From Shinella sp. CPCC 101442 (GTDB taxonomy: Bacteria; Pseudomonadota; Alphaproteobacteria; Rhizobiales; Rhizobiaceae), in assembly GCF_024704725.1 (NCBI RefSeq), contig NZ_JALIQS010000004.1:62001-126000 (forward strand): a stretch of 64,000 nucleotides of DNA. Direction: 5' to 3'. Shown in pieces: positions 19,922 to 28,499 of the stretch. A program made the translations under genes and the position numbers. Under the pieces are notes generated by a model. The model searched no databases and was not told the origin of the DNA. It saw only the letters and a list, made by a program, of their open reading frames with translations. Each line of letters starts with the position of its first letter. Positions within the stretch are counted from its first letter, which is position 1.

Positions 19922-22369
19922 TCAGAAGGAAACGATCGCTTCGACGGCGATACCGCGGATGGTTCCATGGGGCTTTGCCGCGGGATCGGTGCCGGCGCGC
20001 GGCAGAAGCCGGACCGGCCTGACCCTGCCGGGCGCGAGGTGGAACCAGCTGTCATCGGCCAGGAAACCTTCGGCTTCGATGACGACGGATTGCGCAAGAC
20101 GGTCCGACGAGAGATCGAGCACCCAGCCATCCGCATCCTGCCGAAGGGTTGCCGAGAGGGCAGCGGGCAGGATCGCCTTCGCCCGTCCGCGCGGGAAATG
20201 AAACGCCTCGGCCACTGTCCGTCCTTCACCGTCAACGAGCCGTGCCACCGTGACGTCGTGGGCCGGAGGGCCAAAACGGAAGGCGTAGGTCGTATCGAAG
20301 AAGGCGCCGAACAGATCGGTTGCCGGGAGCGTGAGCGTCGAGTGCGGAGTGAGCGCGATCTCGCGCCTGCCGGTCACGACCGGCTGGCGGCCATGGCGCA
20401 GGCAGGAAAGTTCCAGCGCCAGCTGCTGCTCTCCGGTGCCGTCGTTGAGGATATGCACGTCGAGCCCGTTCGTGCCCTCGTCGGACAGCGTGACCTGCAC
20501 CGGCCGGAAGGCGCGGCGCAATGCATGCCATGCGGATTTCGGCAGGCCCGTGGCATCCACGATACCCCAGCCGGCGCCTGGCAGCAGGTCCTGAAACGTC
20601 CAGACGAGCGCGCCGTTGCAGGTGGATTTTTCGCGGCGCCATTCGGCAAAGGTGGCCTCCATCACCTCGGCGACGACGGCGCGGGAGAGATCGAGGTAGC
20701 GGGCCGGGTCCTCGCGGCGCAGACGCGCTGGATCGTGGCCGTAAAGCAGGCCGAGATAGTGATCGCGCACATCCTCGAAGTCCCAAGAGGCACCGCGGTC
20801 GCGCGGCACGCGGGCCTTCCAGCGCGGGTCGTGCACGGCGGGTACCGGCAGGTGCGCATCGAGCGTCTGCTGTTCCGGCACGTTGGCAAAGGCAAGGCTT
20901 TCCGCGGCAAAGCGCACCTCGGCGCGACGCGCATCCTCCACCGGTCGGCAGTAAGCGCCGACGCCGTAATAGTGCGTCACGCCGACATTGGGCGAGAAGG
21001 GCATCGCCCCACCAACAGGCGAATTTTCGACATAGGGCACGTCCGGACGATGCGCCGCGACGAGGGCGGGCAGGATGTCGAGCGTCAGCGGCCCGGCCCA
21101 GGCCGTTTCCGGCAGGCCCAGCATCGCCGCCTGCTGGTCGATCTCACTGCCGCCGCAGAGCACGGCAAGCGACGGCGAGGCGGCGGTCGCGTCGAGGAAC
21201 TGCGCGACCTCCATGCGGACGTTTTCGACAAAGGCCGGATCGTTCGCCGGGTAATCAAAATTCGCGAACTGGAAATCCTGCCAGACCATCAGGCCGAATT
21301 CGTCGCACAGCGCAAAGAAATCCGGCGTCTCATAGGCCATCGTGCCGCCGATGCGCAGCATGTTCATGTTGGCGTCGGCAGCAAGTTTCAGCAGCGGCGC
21401 GTAGCGGTCGCGGTCGCCCGGCAGGTCGACGATATCGGCAGTGGTCCAGACGGCACCGCGGCAGAAGATTTTGGTGCCGTTGACGCGCAACGCAAAATCC
21501 CGGCCGTCAGCGCCGCGGTCGATCTCGATGCGGCGAAAACCGGTGCGGCCGAGTTTTTGCCGCACGCCATCCACCACGAGCGAGATATCGTGCAGAGCCG
21601 GCGTGCCGTGCGTGCGCGGCCACCAGGCTTCGACGTCGGGGATGGTGAGGCTGGCGCTGAAACTGCTGTCTCCGTTCGCGATCGCTTCGACGGCGACGCC
21701 GGCGCATTCCACCATGGGCGCTGTGGCGCTATCGAGCGTGAAGCCGATCTCCAACTGGCCCTTGCCGTTTTCGTGAAGGCGCGCGGAGAGACGGATATCG
21801 GAGGCAATAGCGGGCGTCGGCCGCGACAGGCGCACCGGCCGCCAAGGACCGGCGGCGTGGACCTCCGGGCACCAGCCCGGCATGCGGCCAAGCAGCGTGG
21901 TGCGCACGAGCCGCAGGCCCTGCGGTGTGATCATCTGCGGCCGCCAGCGGGCACGGGGACCGCGTTTTTCGAGATGCGGTTTTAGCGCACGGAAACAGAG
22001 GGCGAGCCGGTCGTTACCAGTGAGCGTGACGGGCAAGGCATGGGCCACGAACATGCTGTCGGAGGAGAGCACAAGCGCCCCGTTCCACCAGACCTCGGTG
22101 ATCGTCGCGAGGCCATCGAAATGCAGCACGGCGTCACCCGGTGCTTTGCCCGAGAGGTCGAGCACGTACCAGGCGTCGAGATGGTCGAGCGGTTCGGGCG
22201 CGGTGCGATCGAAGCGGCCGGCGCGTTCGAGGGCGCCGGCAACCGTGCCGGGCACGGGGGCATCGAGGACATCGGAAAGGTCTTGCAGCGCGGCGGGGTC
22301 AGCGGCAGCGTTGGCCGCTGTCAGGGCCATGCGCCAGCCGGTGGAAAGCGCCTTTCCGATCTCGGACAT
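19922..22369 (-). CDS. GH2 glycoside hydrolase, beta-mannosidase-like
   Basis: An 815-residue family 2 glycosidase. A jelly-roll N-terminal domain (WYVLDLSGKA, TEVWWNGALVL), an immunoglobulin-like domain, and a TIM barrel with NMLRIGGTMAYETPDFF and MVWQDFQFANFDYP. The likely acid/base is Glu409 in LCGGSEIDQ and the nucleophile Glu490 in RFAAESLAFANVP. No signal peptide, so it acts in the cytoplasm. The start has AAGGAAGACGGA upstream and lies 11 bp after the DUF1839 stop: last gene of the five-gene carrier-protein operon. Substrate unknown; mannosidase is the nearest look-alike. Confidence 0.88.
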   Translation of the reverse strand: MSEIGKALSTGWRMALTAANAAADPAALQDLSDVLDAPVPGTVAGALERAGRFDRTAPEPLDHLDAWYVLDLSGKAPGDAVLHFDGLATITEVWWNGALVLSSDSMFVAHALPVTLTGNDRLALCFRALKPHLEKRGPRARWRPQMITPQGLRLVRTTLLGRMPGWCPEVHAAGPWRPVRLSRPTPAIASDIRLSARLHENGKGQLEIGFTLDSATAPMVECAGVAVEAIANGDSSFSASLTIPDVEAWWPRTHGTPALHDISLVVDGVRQKLGRTGFRRIEIDRGADGRDFALRVNGTKIFCRGAVWTTADIVDLPGDRDRYAPLLKLAADANMNMLRIGGTMAYETPDFFALCDEFGLMVWQDFQFANFDYPANDPAFVENVRMEVAQFLDATAASPSLAVLCGGSEIDQQAAMLGLPETAWAGPLTLDILPALVAAHRPDVPYVENSPVGGAMPFSPNVGVTHYYGVGAYCRPVEDARRAEVRFAAESLAFANVPEQQTLDAHLPVPAVHDPRWKARVPRDRGASWDFEDVRDHYLGLLYGHDPARLRREDPARYLDLSRAVVAEVMEATFAEWRREKSTCNGALVWTFQDLLPGAGWGIVDATGLPKSAWHALRRAFRPVQVTLSDEGTNGLDVHILNDGTGEQQLALELSCLRHGRQPVVTGRREIALTPHSTLTLPATDLFGAFFDTTYAFRFGPPAHDVTVARLVDGEGRTVAEAFHFPRGRAKAILPAALSATLRQDADGWVLDLSSDRLAQSVVIEAEGFLADDSWFHLAPGRVRPVRLLPRAGTDPAAKPHGTIRGIAVEAIVSF

Positions 22370-22380
22370 TCCGTCTTCCT

Positions 22381-23334
22381 TCAGTCGATGCGGGCAGCAA
22401 GGCTCGACATCAAAGTATCCCATGCCTCGATCGCCGGGTCGAGCGCCGTCGCCAGCGGATCGAATTTCCGGCGCGTTACCGCCCGGGCGAGCTGGAACTG
22501 CACGGACTTCGCCGTCTCCGAAATTTTTCGCGCGGCGTCGCCGCCATCAAGACCCAGCCAGTCGAGATGGCTGCCGGCCAGCTCGAAATTGGCGCCGAGC
22601 TGGCGCAGCGTGTTGAAGGCATATTTGTGGAAGAAGCCGAAGGGGCGCTCCGCAACGGCCTCGACCTGCTTTGGAAACACCTTCGCGAAGGCCGCAACCG
22701 GGTTTTCCGTTGGACGCCGGCCGAAATGGAAGGCGAGCAGGCGTTTTGCCTCACGGCGCAGATGCGCTTCGTCGGCCCGCTTTTCCGGGAACTTGGCGAA
22801 TTCCGTATAGGGCAGGAAGGGAAGATCGTCCGGGCCGTTGTTCAGCTGGAACAGGCCGTCGAAATCCTCGCCTTCCAGCCGGAAGAAGCCGGCATTGTGG
22901 AAATAGTCGAGCTGCTTGTTTTCGAGATCCAGCCGGTTGATCGCGACCGTCGTCTTGCCGTGCTCCTGGCGGTAGGCGACGCCGCGGGTATCCGGCATGT
23001 AAAAACTGTCCATCTCGACGAGGCAGAGGCGGCCGCGGGCGATCTGGGTCGCGACGTGGTTTTCCACCGTGTCGAAGATGGCGAGTTCCGTCGCGCGGAT
23101 GCCGTAGAGTGTTTCGAGGTCTTCCAACGGCACCTTGAAGAAGGTGAACTGGTCGCCCTCGAAATCCTGGGTCAGTGAAAAGCCGAGCATCGCCTCCGGG
23201 TGAGTGCCGAACGCATTCAGCACCTCGATCCAGAGGTCGACGTAACAATTCGTTTCCGGCCACATGCGCTCCGCATCGTGCAGCGCGTGCGGCCGGTAGG
23301 TCTCGGGATTGGCCCCGGCGAAGACGGCAGCCAT
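22381..23334 (-). CDS. DUF1839 family protein
   Basis: A 317-residue protein matching the DUF1839 family, found beside amino acid:[carrier protein] ligases in Bradyrhizobium and relatives. Conserved-looking segments include NCYVDLWIEVLNAFGTHPEAML, DQFTFFKVP, VEMDSFYMPDT and FHKYAFNTLRQLGANFEL-type ends. The function is not established; the presence in such operons suggests it acts on the carrier-bound aminoacyl group. I start at the ATG 2 bp after the ligase stop, with AGGA upstream; the frame is open further upstream in the ligase gene but that part is not homologous. Confidence 0.85.
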   Translation of the reverse strand: MAAVFAGANPETYRPHALHDAERMWPETNCYVDLWIEVLNAFGTHPEAMLGFSLTQDFEGDQFTFFKVPLEDLETLYGIRATELAIFDTVENHVATQIARGRLCLVEMDSFYMPDTRGVAYRQEHGKTTVAINRLDLENKQLDYFHNAGFFRLEGEDFDGLFQLNNGPDDLPFLPYTEFAKFPEKRADEAHLRREAKRLLAFHFGRRPTENPVAAFAKVFPKQVEAVAERPFGFFHKYAFNTLRQLGANFELAGSHLDWLGLDGGDAARKISETAKSVQFQLARAVTRRKFDPLATALDPAIEAWDTLMSSLAARID

Positions 23335-23336
23335 GC

Positions 23337-24251
23337 TCAGTCCTGATATCCCAGAACCTTGCGGACATCCGCCGGCCAGGTCGCAATATCCATGCCGTGG
23401 CGGGCAAAGAGCGCGAGCGCGATGCGCTCCAGGCCGAAACCGACGCAGGCGGTGTGCGCGACGTCGCCGTTTTCGAGGTTCAGCCCCCACTTCGCGCCAA
23501 AGGCGTCCTGGTGGTAGTTGAAGCTCATGCAGGCCGTCGGCTTGGCAGCCGAGGTGACCGGGATCAGCAGCTCGAACTTGAGGTTCTGGTCGCGCTGGTT
23601 GTTGGCCATCATGCGGCCGGCGCGGCCGAAGAACGGGTCGTTCGCCACATCCATCGTCACGTCGAGGCCGACCTTGGCCATCATCTCCAGGCCGCGGTCC
23701 ATCCAGGTCTGGCGGAACTCGGTCACATGCTCCTGCGTGCCCATGCAGACATATTCGCGCATGCGGAAAAGCTGCTGGCGGGCCGGGTCGTTGGAGGGCT
23801 CATGACGGAAGCAGTAGGACTGCAGGTCGTAGAGACCACCCTTGGCCGGTAGGCGGCCGCGCTTGGCGATCGTCGGATAGAGCGGATAGCAGGCGGCCGG
23901 CGTCAGCACGATGTCGGTCGCCTTCTGGTCCTTCGTCCAGTCGCCACCGACTTCCATGCATTGCAGCAGGCTCATATGGTCGAGATCGGCGCCGCAGAAG
24001 GCGTGCACGGTGCCGGCGAGCTGCGGAAAGCTCTTCATGTAGCCGGAGGTCTCGAAATGCGCGCGGTTCATGCCGGGCGGAAAGCGCATGGCTTCCGCAC
24101 CGTCGGGGCCGCCATAGACGTCGATCAGCCGCTCGAAGCGGGCAATCACGTCCTCGAAGGCGCCGCTGCGGCCATAGAGGCCTTCGACGCCGGTATCGAT
24201 GAGCAGGCCCGAATCGAAGAGCCTGTCGAGAAGGGAGGTCTGCATATCCAT
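23337..24251 (-). CDS. Amino acid:[carrier protein] ligase (seryl-tRNA synthetase-like)
   Basis: A 304-residue class II synthetase core without a tRNA-binding arm. Motif 2 is FRHEP...[10 protein letters not shown] and motif 3 [16 protein letters not shown]. Cys121, Glu166 and Cys269 match, with a constant offset of ten, the zinc ligands I recall for the Bradyrhizobium enzyme (Cys131, Glu176, Cys279). Members activate glycine or alanine with ATP and load it on the phosphopantetheine of a dedicated carrier protein, here encoded two genes upstream at 25425. Amino acid choice cannot be read from sequence alone. It starts 4 bp after the ACAD-like gene. Confidence 0.92.
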   Translation of the reverse strand: MDMQTSLLDRLFDSGLLIDTGVEGLYGRSGAFEDVIARFERLIDVYGGPDGAEAMRFPPGMNRAHFETSGYMKSFPQLAGTVHAFCGADLDHMSLLQCMEVGGDWTKDQKATDIVLTPAACYPLYPTIAKRGRLPAKGGLYDLQSYCFRHEPSNDPARQQLFRMREYVCMGTQEHVTEFRQTWMDRGLEMMAKVGLDVTMDVANDPFFGRAGRMMANNQRDQNLKFELLIPVTSAAKPTACMSFNYHQDAFGAKWGLNLENGDVAHTACVGFGLERIALALFARHGMDIATWPADVRKVLGYQD

Positions 24252-24255
24252 GGTG

Positions 24256-25428
24256 TCACCCGATCAGGCTGGTGTCCTGCTTGTGGACAAGCAGGAGGTT
24301 TGACGTGTTGCCGAGGATGCGGTCGTTGGAAATCATCAGCTGGGCGGAATGGGCATCGCGCAGGTGCCGGCCGATGCTGAACGGCGTGCCGTTCTTGTAG
24401 CCCATGATGCCGACGATCAGCATCGCCTGGTTGATGATGGCGAGGATCGTCTCGGAAGAGGCGATCTTCACGTTGTTCATCGCGACCGCAAAGCCCATGG
24501 AGGACAGCCGGTCCGGATCGGCCTTGGCGGCTTCGTATTCGCGAAGGCCGGCGATCGTGTTCGACTTGACGAGCTGCAGCAGGTTGGAAGCTTCCGCCAG
24601 CCGCAGCGCGCCGGGCGGCGTCACGCCGGGGCTCTTGCGGGCGGCGGCGCGCACGTATGCCTGAGCGCGGGAAACCGCGTTGACGGCGATACCGTACCAG
24701 ACAGCACTCCACAGCAGGTGCGAGGTAGCGAGCATCGACTGGGCGGCGATCTCGGCGAAGGGTTTGGGAAGGATCTGTTCCTTCGGCGCTTCGCCCTTGA
24801 ACAGCCAGCCGTCCGAGCAGGTGCCGCGCATGCCGAGCGTATCCCAGACATGGGTCTGCTCCAGCGTGTACTGATCCTTGGTGAAGACGGTCATGACCTG
24901 GTCGGTCGAGGCGGCGTCGGTGTGCGCCCGCGACGTGATGAGGATCGCGTCGGCATGCGCGCCGTAGGAAATGACGGTGGCGTCCTTGGTGAGGCGGCAG
25001 GTGTCGCCGTCGACCTCGATGGCACAGATGCTGTTGCGCAGGTTGCCGCCGATGCCGCCTTCGGTCGTTGCCGAAGCGAGCAGCAGCTGTTCGTCGGAAA
25101 CCCGGCGCATGAAGGCCGAATGCCAGCTATCGCCCACGCCGTGCGAGACGAGGCTCGACAGCTTGATGTGGTGCATGGCGAAGACCATGGCGGCGGCCGA
25201 GCAGCTCTGGCCGAGCAGCGAGCAGGCTTCCGCGATCTCGGAGACCGAGGCATCCTCGCCACCGAGGCTTTTGGGGATCTGGATGGAGAGCAGCCGTTCG
25301 GCGATCATCGCATCGACAGCTTCCCGGGGGAAACGGCCTTTGGCGTCCACGTCGTCGGCATGCACTGCGGCCACGGCGGACACGCGCTGGGCGCGTTCCG
25401 CGAAGCTCGTACCGACGGTCATGGTCAT
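24256..25428 (-). CDS. Acyl-CoA dehydrogenase-like flavoprotein
   Basis: A 390-residue protein with the acyl-CoA dehydrogenase fold: an alpha-helical N-terminal domain ([33 protein letters not shown]), a beta domain ([18 protein letters not shown]) and a C-terminal helical bundle. Such enzymes can oxidise substrates held on carrier proteins, for example prolyl thioesters in pyrrole formation. The usual catalytic glutamate is not obvious to me. Its ATG overlaps the carrier-protein stop (ATGA), so both are coupled; the likely substrate is the aminoacyl-carrier thioester. Confidence 0.85.
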   Translation of the reverse strand: MTMTVGTSFAERAQRVSAVAAVHADDVDAKGRFPREAVDAMIAERLLSIQIPKSLGGEDASVSEIAEACSLLGQSCSAAAMVFAMHHIKLSSLVSHGVGDSWHSAFMRRVSDEQLLLASATTEGGIGGNLRNSICAIEVDGDTCRLTKDATVISYGAHADAILITSRAHTDAASTDQVMTVFTKDQYTLEQTHVWDTLGMRGTCSDGWLFKGEAPKEQILPKPFAEIAAQSMLATSHLLWSAVWYGIAVNAVSRAQAYVRAAARKSPGVTPPGALRLAEASNLLQLVKSNTIAGLREYEAAKADPDRLSSMGFAVAMNNVKIASSETILAIINQAMLIVGIMGYKNGTPFSIGRHLRDAHSAQLMISNDRILGNTSNLLLVHKQDTSLIG

Positions 25429-25679
25429 TCGGCTGCCTCCGCGCTGCCGGTCAGACCTTCGACCGCCCGCGTGATCGCGGCGATGCTCTGGAAGGACTTG
25501 CGGTTCAGGAGATTGTCGGGAAACTCGACGTCGAAGGCTTCTTCGATGCCGAGCATCACCTGTACGGAGGCGAAGGACGACAGGCCTGCGGCATAGAGAT
25601 CGGCGTCGTCGGCCAACGTCTCGACCGGCACGGGGAGACCGCCGTGTTTGCCCAGAATGTCACGGATCTTCTGCTTCAT
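25425..25679 (-). CDS. Acyl/aminoacyl carrier protein
   Basis: An 84-residue four-helix carrier protein. The phosphopantetheine site reads LYAAGLSSFASVQVML with Ser35 as the attachment residue; the usual Asp before it is replaced by Ser, as in carrier proteins dedicated to aminoacyl ligases (GxxSF type). Sequence start MKQKIRDIL has GGAG at 7-8 bp; an upstream in-frame ATG (25691) and a longer frame exist but are less convincing. First gene of the minus-strand operon ending with the GH2 gene. Confidence 0.9.
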   Translation of the reverse strand: MKQKIRDILGKHGGLPVPVETLADDADLYAAGLSSFASVQVMLGIEEAFDVEFPDNLLNRKSFQSIAAITRAVEGLTGSAEAAE

Positions 25680-25991
25680 GTTCTTCTCCATCGCTTTCTT
25701 GGCCGGCCCATGGGCTGGCTTCCGTATTCTTCCCAGGAAACATAACCGACGGTTGATAAGATCGACTGAAGGGACATGGATAAGATTTCGTGAAGCGGCA
25801 CGAGAGAGCGGATCGCCCTGCAACAGGCCTTGCGGGGCTTCTATGAAGAAAGATCAAATGGTGCTGGTTTTTCAGGCGGTTGCGGTGTGGGAACCCTGTC
25901 TCGGTGTGGCACGCGTCGATGAGATTGGCATTCCGTTAGCCATACGCCGAAAGCGTGTGGGATTGGCGGTTCCGGGGCTTGAAAAAATGCT
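25680..25991. promoter_or_regulatory. Upstream region of the carrier-protein operon
   Basis: 312 bp between the GH5 stop and the carrier-protein start, no gene seen. It holds the palindrome AACCGACGGTT (25744-25754) and two direct repeats GATAAGAT at 25755-25762 and 25779-25786 (24 bp apart), all 65-110 bp upstream of the carrier-protein start. These are candidate regulator sites; a promoter was not pinned down. A T6 run near 25986 on the minus strand follows the GH5 stop but its hairpin is weak. Confidence 0.4.
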
Positions 25992-27041
25992 TCAGGGAAG
26001 GGCGGGGCAGCTTCCGGGTTTCGCGGGCAGGCCGCCACCGGCAATCAGCGCGGCAAGCTGCGGCCGGTCGCCATCGACGGTTGGCTGGATGTTGAGCGGT
26101 TCGGTCGCCGGCCACCAGTCGCCACCGGCCCAGTAGGTCCAGCCGGTCCAGACGGCCTGTTTCTGGCCGACGAGCGCCGTCATGCGGGCCAATCCGTCGA
26201 GGCAGGCCTTGTCGGCGGAGCCACCGAATTCACCGAGGAAGCCGCGTTTGCCGTTGCGCTTCAGCCAGTCGGTGAAACCCTGGAGGGCCTTCATCGCATC
26301 GTCGGCGCGTGCGCAGGTCTCCGCCTTGCCGGAAAAATCGTCGTCGAGATACTGGTGCACCTCGTAGGCGTAGTTGTTCGCGGGATCCTTGATGCCGAGC
26401 ATGACGGTGCCGTTGGCGCCACCGTCGCGCTCCTGTTCCCAGCTGTGCGCGCCGGTCCAGATCGTGCCGGGCACGAGCACGAGGTTCTTCGCGCCCGTCT
26501 CGCGGATGGCGGCCATGGCGGCATTGGCCGAGGCCAGCCATTGCGTCGCCGTCACGTCATAGGGTTCGTTCATCAGGCCGAACTGTACGCCGTCGTCGTC
26601 CTTGTAGTCCTCGGCGAGCCGCTTCCAGAGATCGGCGAACGCGCTGTCGGGCACCTTGGCCGAGCCGATCTGGTTATTGCCGTAATAGGCGTAGTTGTGG
26701 GGATCGAGAATGACGGTCATGCCGGCGTCGCGCAGCGCCTTGACGGTGGCGGCCAGCCGCTTGCGCTCCGCCTTGTCGAACCCGCGGTTGAGGCGCGGCT
26801 GCAGCCGCTCCCACTTGAACGGCAGGCGCACGGCGTTGAAACCCTTGCCGGCGAAATAGGCGATCGCCTCGGCGGAGGGGTAGGTGTAGTCCTTGCCGTA
26901 GGTTCCGCGGCCCTTGCCGAACTCGGCTCCCGCAAGGTTGACGCCACGCAGGCAGGCGGCGCCGGCTTCGGCCGGAATCGTAAGGCAAACCATGGCTGCC
27001 ACCAGTCTGAAGAGTGCCGATGCGCCGCCCGAGGATGCCAT
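25992..27041 (-). CDS. Secreted GH5 endoglucanase-like glycosidase
   Basis: About 349 residues. From the chosen ATG (GGAG eight bases upstream) the protein opens with a Sec signal peptide (MASSGGASALFRLVAAMVCL, cleavage near AEAGA), followed by a family 5 TIM barrel: RGVNLAGAEFG, VRLPFKWERL, DPHNYAYY, the acid/base glutamate in GLMNEPYD, HQYLDDDFSG, and the nucleophile glutamate in GFLGEFGG. Predicted to cut beta-1,4-glucan outside the cytoplasm, possibly trimming the polysaccharide made by this locus. An ATG 12 codons upstream is open but has no ribosome site. Confidence 0.9.
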   Translation of the reverse strand: MASSGGASALFRLVAAMVCLTIPAEAGAACLRGVNLAGAEFGKGRGTYGKDYTYPSAEAIAYFAGKGFNAVRLPFKWERLQPRLNRGFDKAERKRLAATVKALRDAGMTVILDPHNYAYYGNNQIGSAKVPDSAFADLWKRLAEDYKDDDGVQFGLMNEPYDVTATQWLASANAAMAAIRETGAKNLVLVPGTIWTGAHSWEQERDGGANGTVMLGIKDPANNYAYEVHQYLDDDFSGKAETCARADDAMKALQGFTDWLKRNGKRGFLGEFGGSADKACLDGLARMTALVGQKQAVWTGWTYWAGGDWWPATEPLNIQPTVDGDRPQLAALIAGGGLPAKPGSCPALP

Positions 27042-27104
27042 GCCTGTCTCCGTTCCGGACTTCGCGCCACCGGACATGTGTGAAAACTAGGGGACCAGAA
27101 CGTG

Positions 27105-28313
27105 TTAGGCGCCGGGACGTTCCGCGAGAAGCCCGCCGGTTTCGCCACGCCTGATGTCGCCGAGCGCGGCACGATAGACGTCAGCGTAGCGATCCGCCAC
27201 CCGATCCCAGGAATAGGCCGCCGCCGCCTCTATCGCCGCGCGGCGATAGCCGGCGGGATCGAGCGCCAGCATGGCGTGCGCCCCGGCAATGCCATCGGCG
27301 GCCGTTCGGGCATCGGCAAAATCGCAGAGCCGGATTTCCGGGTGGCTGGCGGCAAGGTCGGTATAGGCGACGTTCGGGTGCAGCACCGGCACCAGCCCCG
27401 CACTCATCGCCTCGATGGCGACGAGGCCGAAGCCCTCGTATTCCGAGGCGGAGGCGAAGAGCGAGGTGTCACCGATCAGGCCGCGCACGGCTTCGTTGGG
27501 AAGGCCGATATGCACGGTGACATTGGATCCGAGGCCGCGCGCCCGCACCATGCCGGCCAGATCGTCGGCGGAATGGTCGCCGGGCACGCCGGCAATGTCG
27601 AGATGCCAGGCCGGGTCGGCGGCGGCGAGCGGCACCATGGCGTCCATCAGACGGTCGAGGCGCTTGTTGACGGAGAAGCGGCCGACGGTGATCAGGCGGC
27701 GGCGGGCGTCGCGGGCACCGGCATCACCGAACTTCTGCGTATCGGCGCCATTGTCGATGCGCACGACGCGGCGTCCGGCAATCTTCTGGAAGGTGCGGGT
27801 ATCCTGCGCGCTGCAGCCGATGATGCGGCGATAGGCGAGCGCGGAGAGGCGCGTCGTGGTGTTGAACCAGACGGTCTTCAGGCCGGAGAATTTAGCCGTG
27901 TGGAAGAAGCCGCCATGGGTCGTCGCGATCAGCGGCTTGCGATGGGCCAGCCAGCCCCAGGCGAGCGCGTCGTAGAAGAAATCGATCGCGTGCACATGCA
28001 CGATGGCGGCGTCCGAGAGGTGGCGGAAGACTTGCGGCGCAATCGGATAGCGCGTGCTGCCGGAATAGGGGATGCGCACCACCTCGACGCCATCGATCAT
28101 TTCACGGGCCGGCAAGGTCTTGTCGGGCGCGGAAAACAGCCGGTCGAGCGTGACGACGCGCACGCGAAAACCGCGCGACAGCAGCTGGCGCGACAGTTGC
28201 GCCACGACATCCTCCAGCCCGCCGCGGTTCGGGATGTACTGGCGCACGACCTGCACGGCAAGCGGCGCGGAAACATTCGGGACGGCAAGGTTGGCAGGGC
28301 TCATCGCGGTCAT
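27105..28313 (-). CDS. Family 4 glycosyltransferase
   Basis: About 402 residues with the GT-B fold: N-terminal RQYIPNRGGLEDVVAQLSRQ, and the C-terminal nucleotide-sugar site with ITVGRFSVNKRLDRLM and SEYEGFGLVAIEAMSAGLVPV, the EX7E element. No membrane helix. Start uncertain: ATG at 28313, ATG at 28304 and TTG at 28322 are in frame and none has a strong ribosome site. It precedes the GH5 gene in the same direction with a 63 bp gap, supporting a joint role in glycan synthesis. Confidence 0.88.
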   Translation of the reverse strand: MTAMSPANLAVPNVSAPLAVQVVRQYIPNRGGLEDVVAQLSRQLLSRGFRVRVVTLDRLFSAPDKTLPAREMIDGVEVVRIPYSGSTRYPIAPQVFRHLSDAAIVHVHAIDFFYDALAWGWLAHRKPLIATTHGGFFHTAKFSGLKTVWFNTTTRLSALAYRRIIGCSAQDTRTFQKIAGRRVVRIDNGADTQKFGDAGARDARRRLITVGRFSVNKRLDRLMDAMVPLAAADPAWHLDIAGVPGDHSADDLAGMVRARGLGSNVTVHIGLPNEAVRGLIGDTSLFASASEYEGFGLVAIEAMSAGLVPVLHPNVAYTDLAASHPEIRLCDFADARTAADGIAGAHAMLALDPAGYRRAAIEAAAAYSWDRVADRYADVYRAALGDIRRGETGGLLAERPGA

Positions 28314-28499
28314 CCGTGGCAAAGGCTGAAGCGCCGCGGCCGGTCAGGCGACGGCGATGCCGGGCGACACCATCGCGCCCGATCGGGCCGATCAAGACGC
28401 CCGCGATGTTAAGGCCACGTTAAGGCGCGCGGCCTTCCGCAAACAGGCTTAAGAGATTGCAACCGCCGCGCATCCTGAGCGCGCGGCCTGCCGCGGCGC

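Noticed and set aside
28314-28499. Possible tRNA or small RNA between polA and GT4
   Set aside because: No cloverleaf or T-loop sequence found; only two TTAAGG direct repeats.
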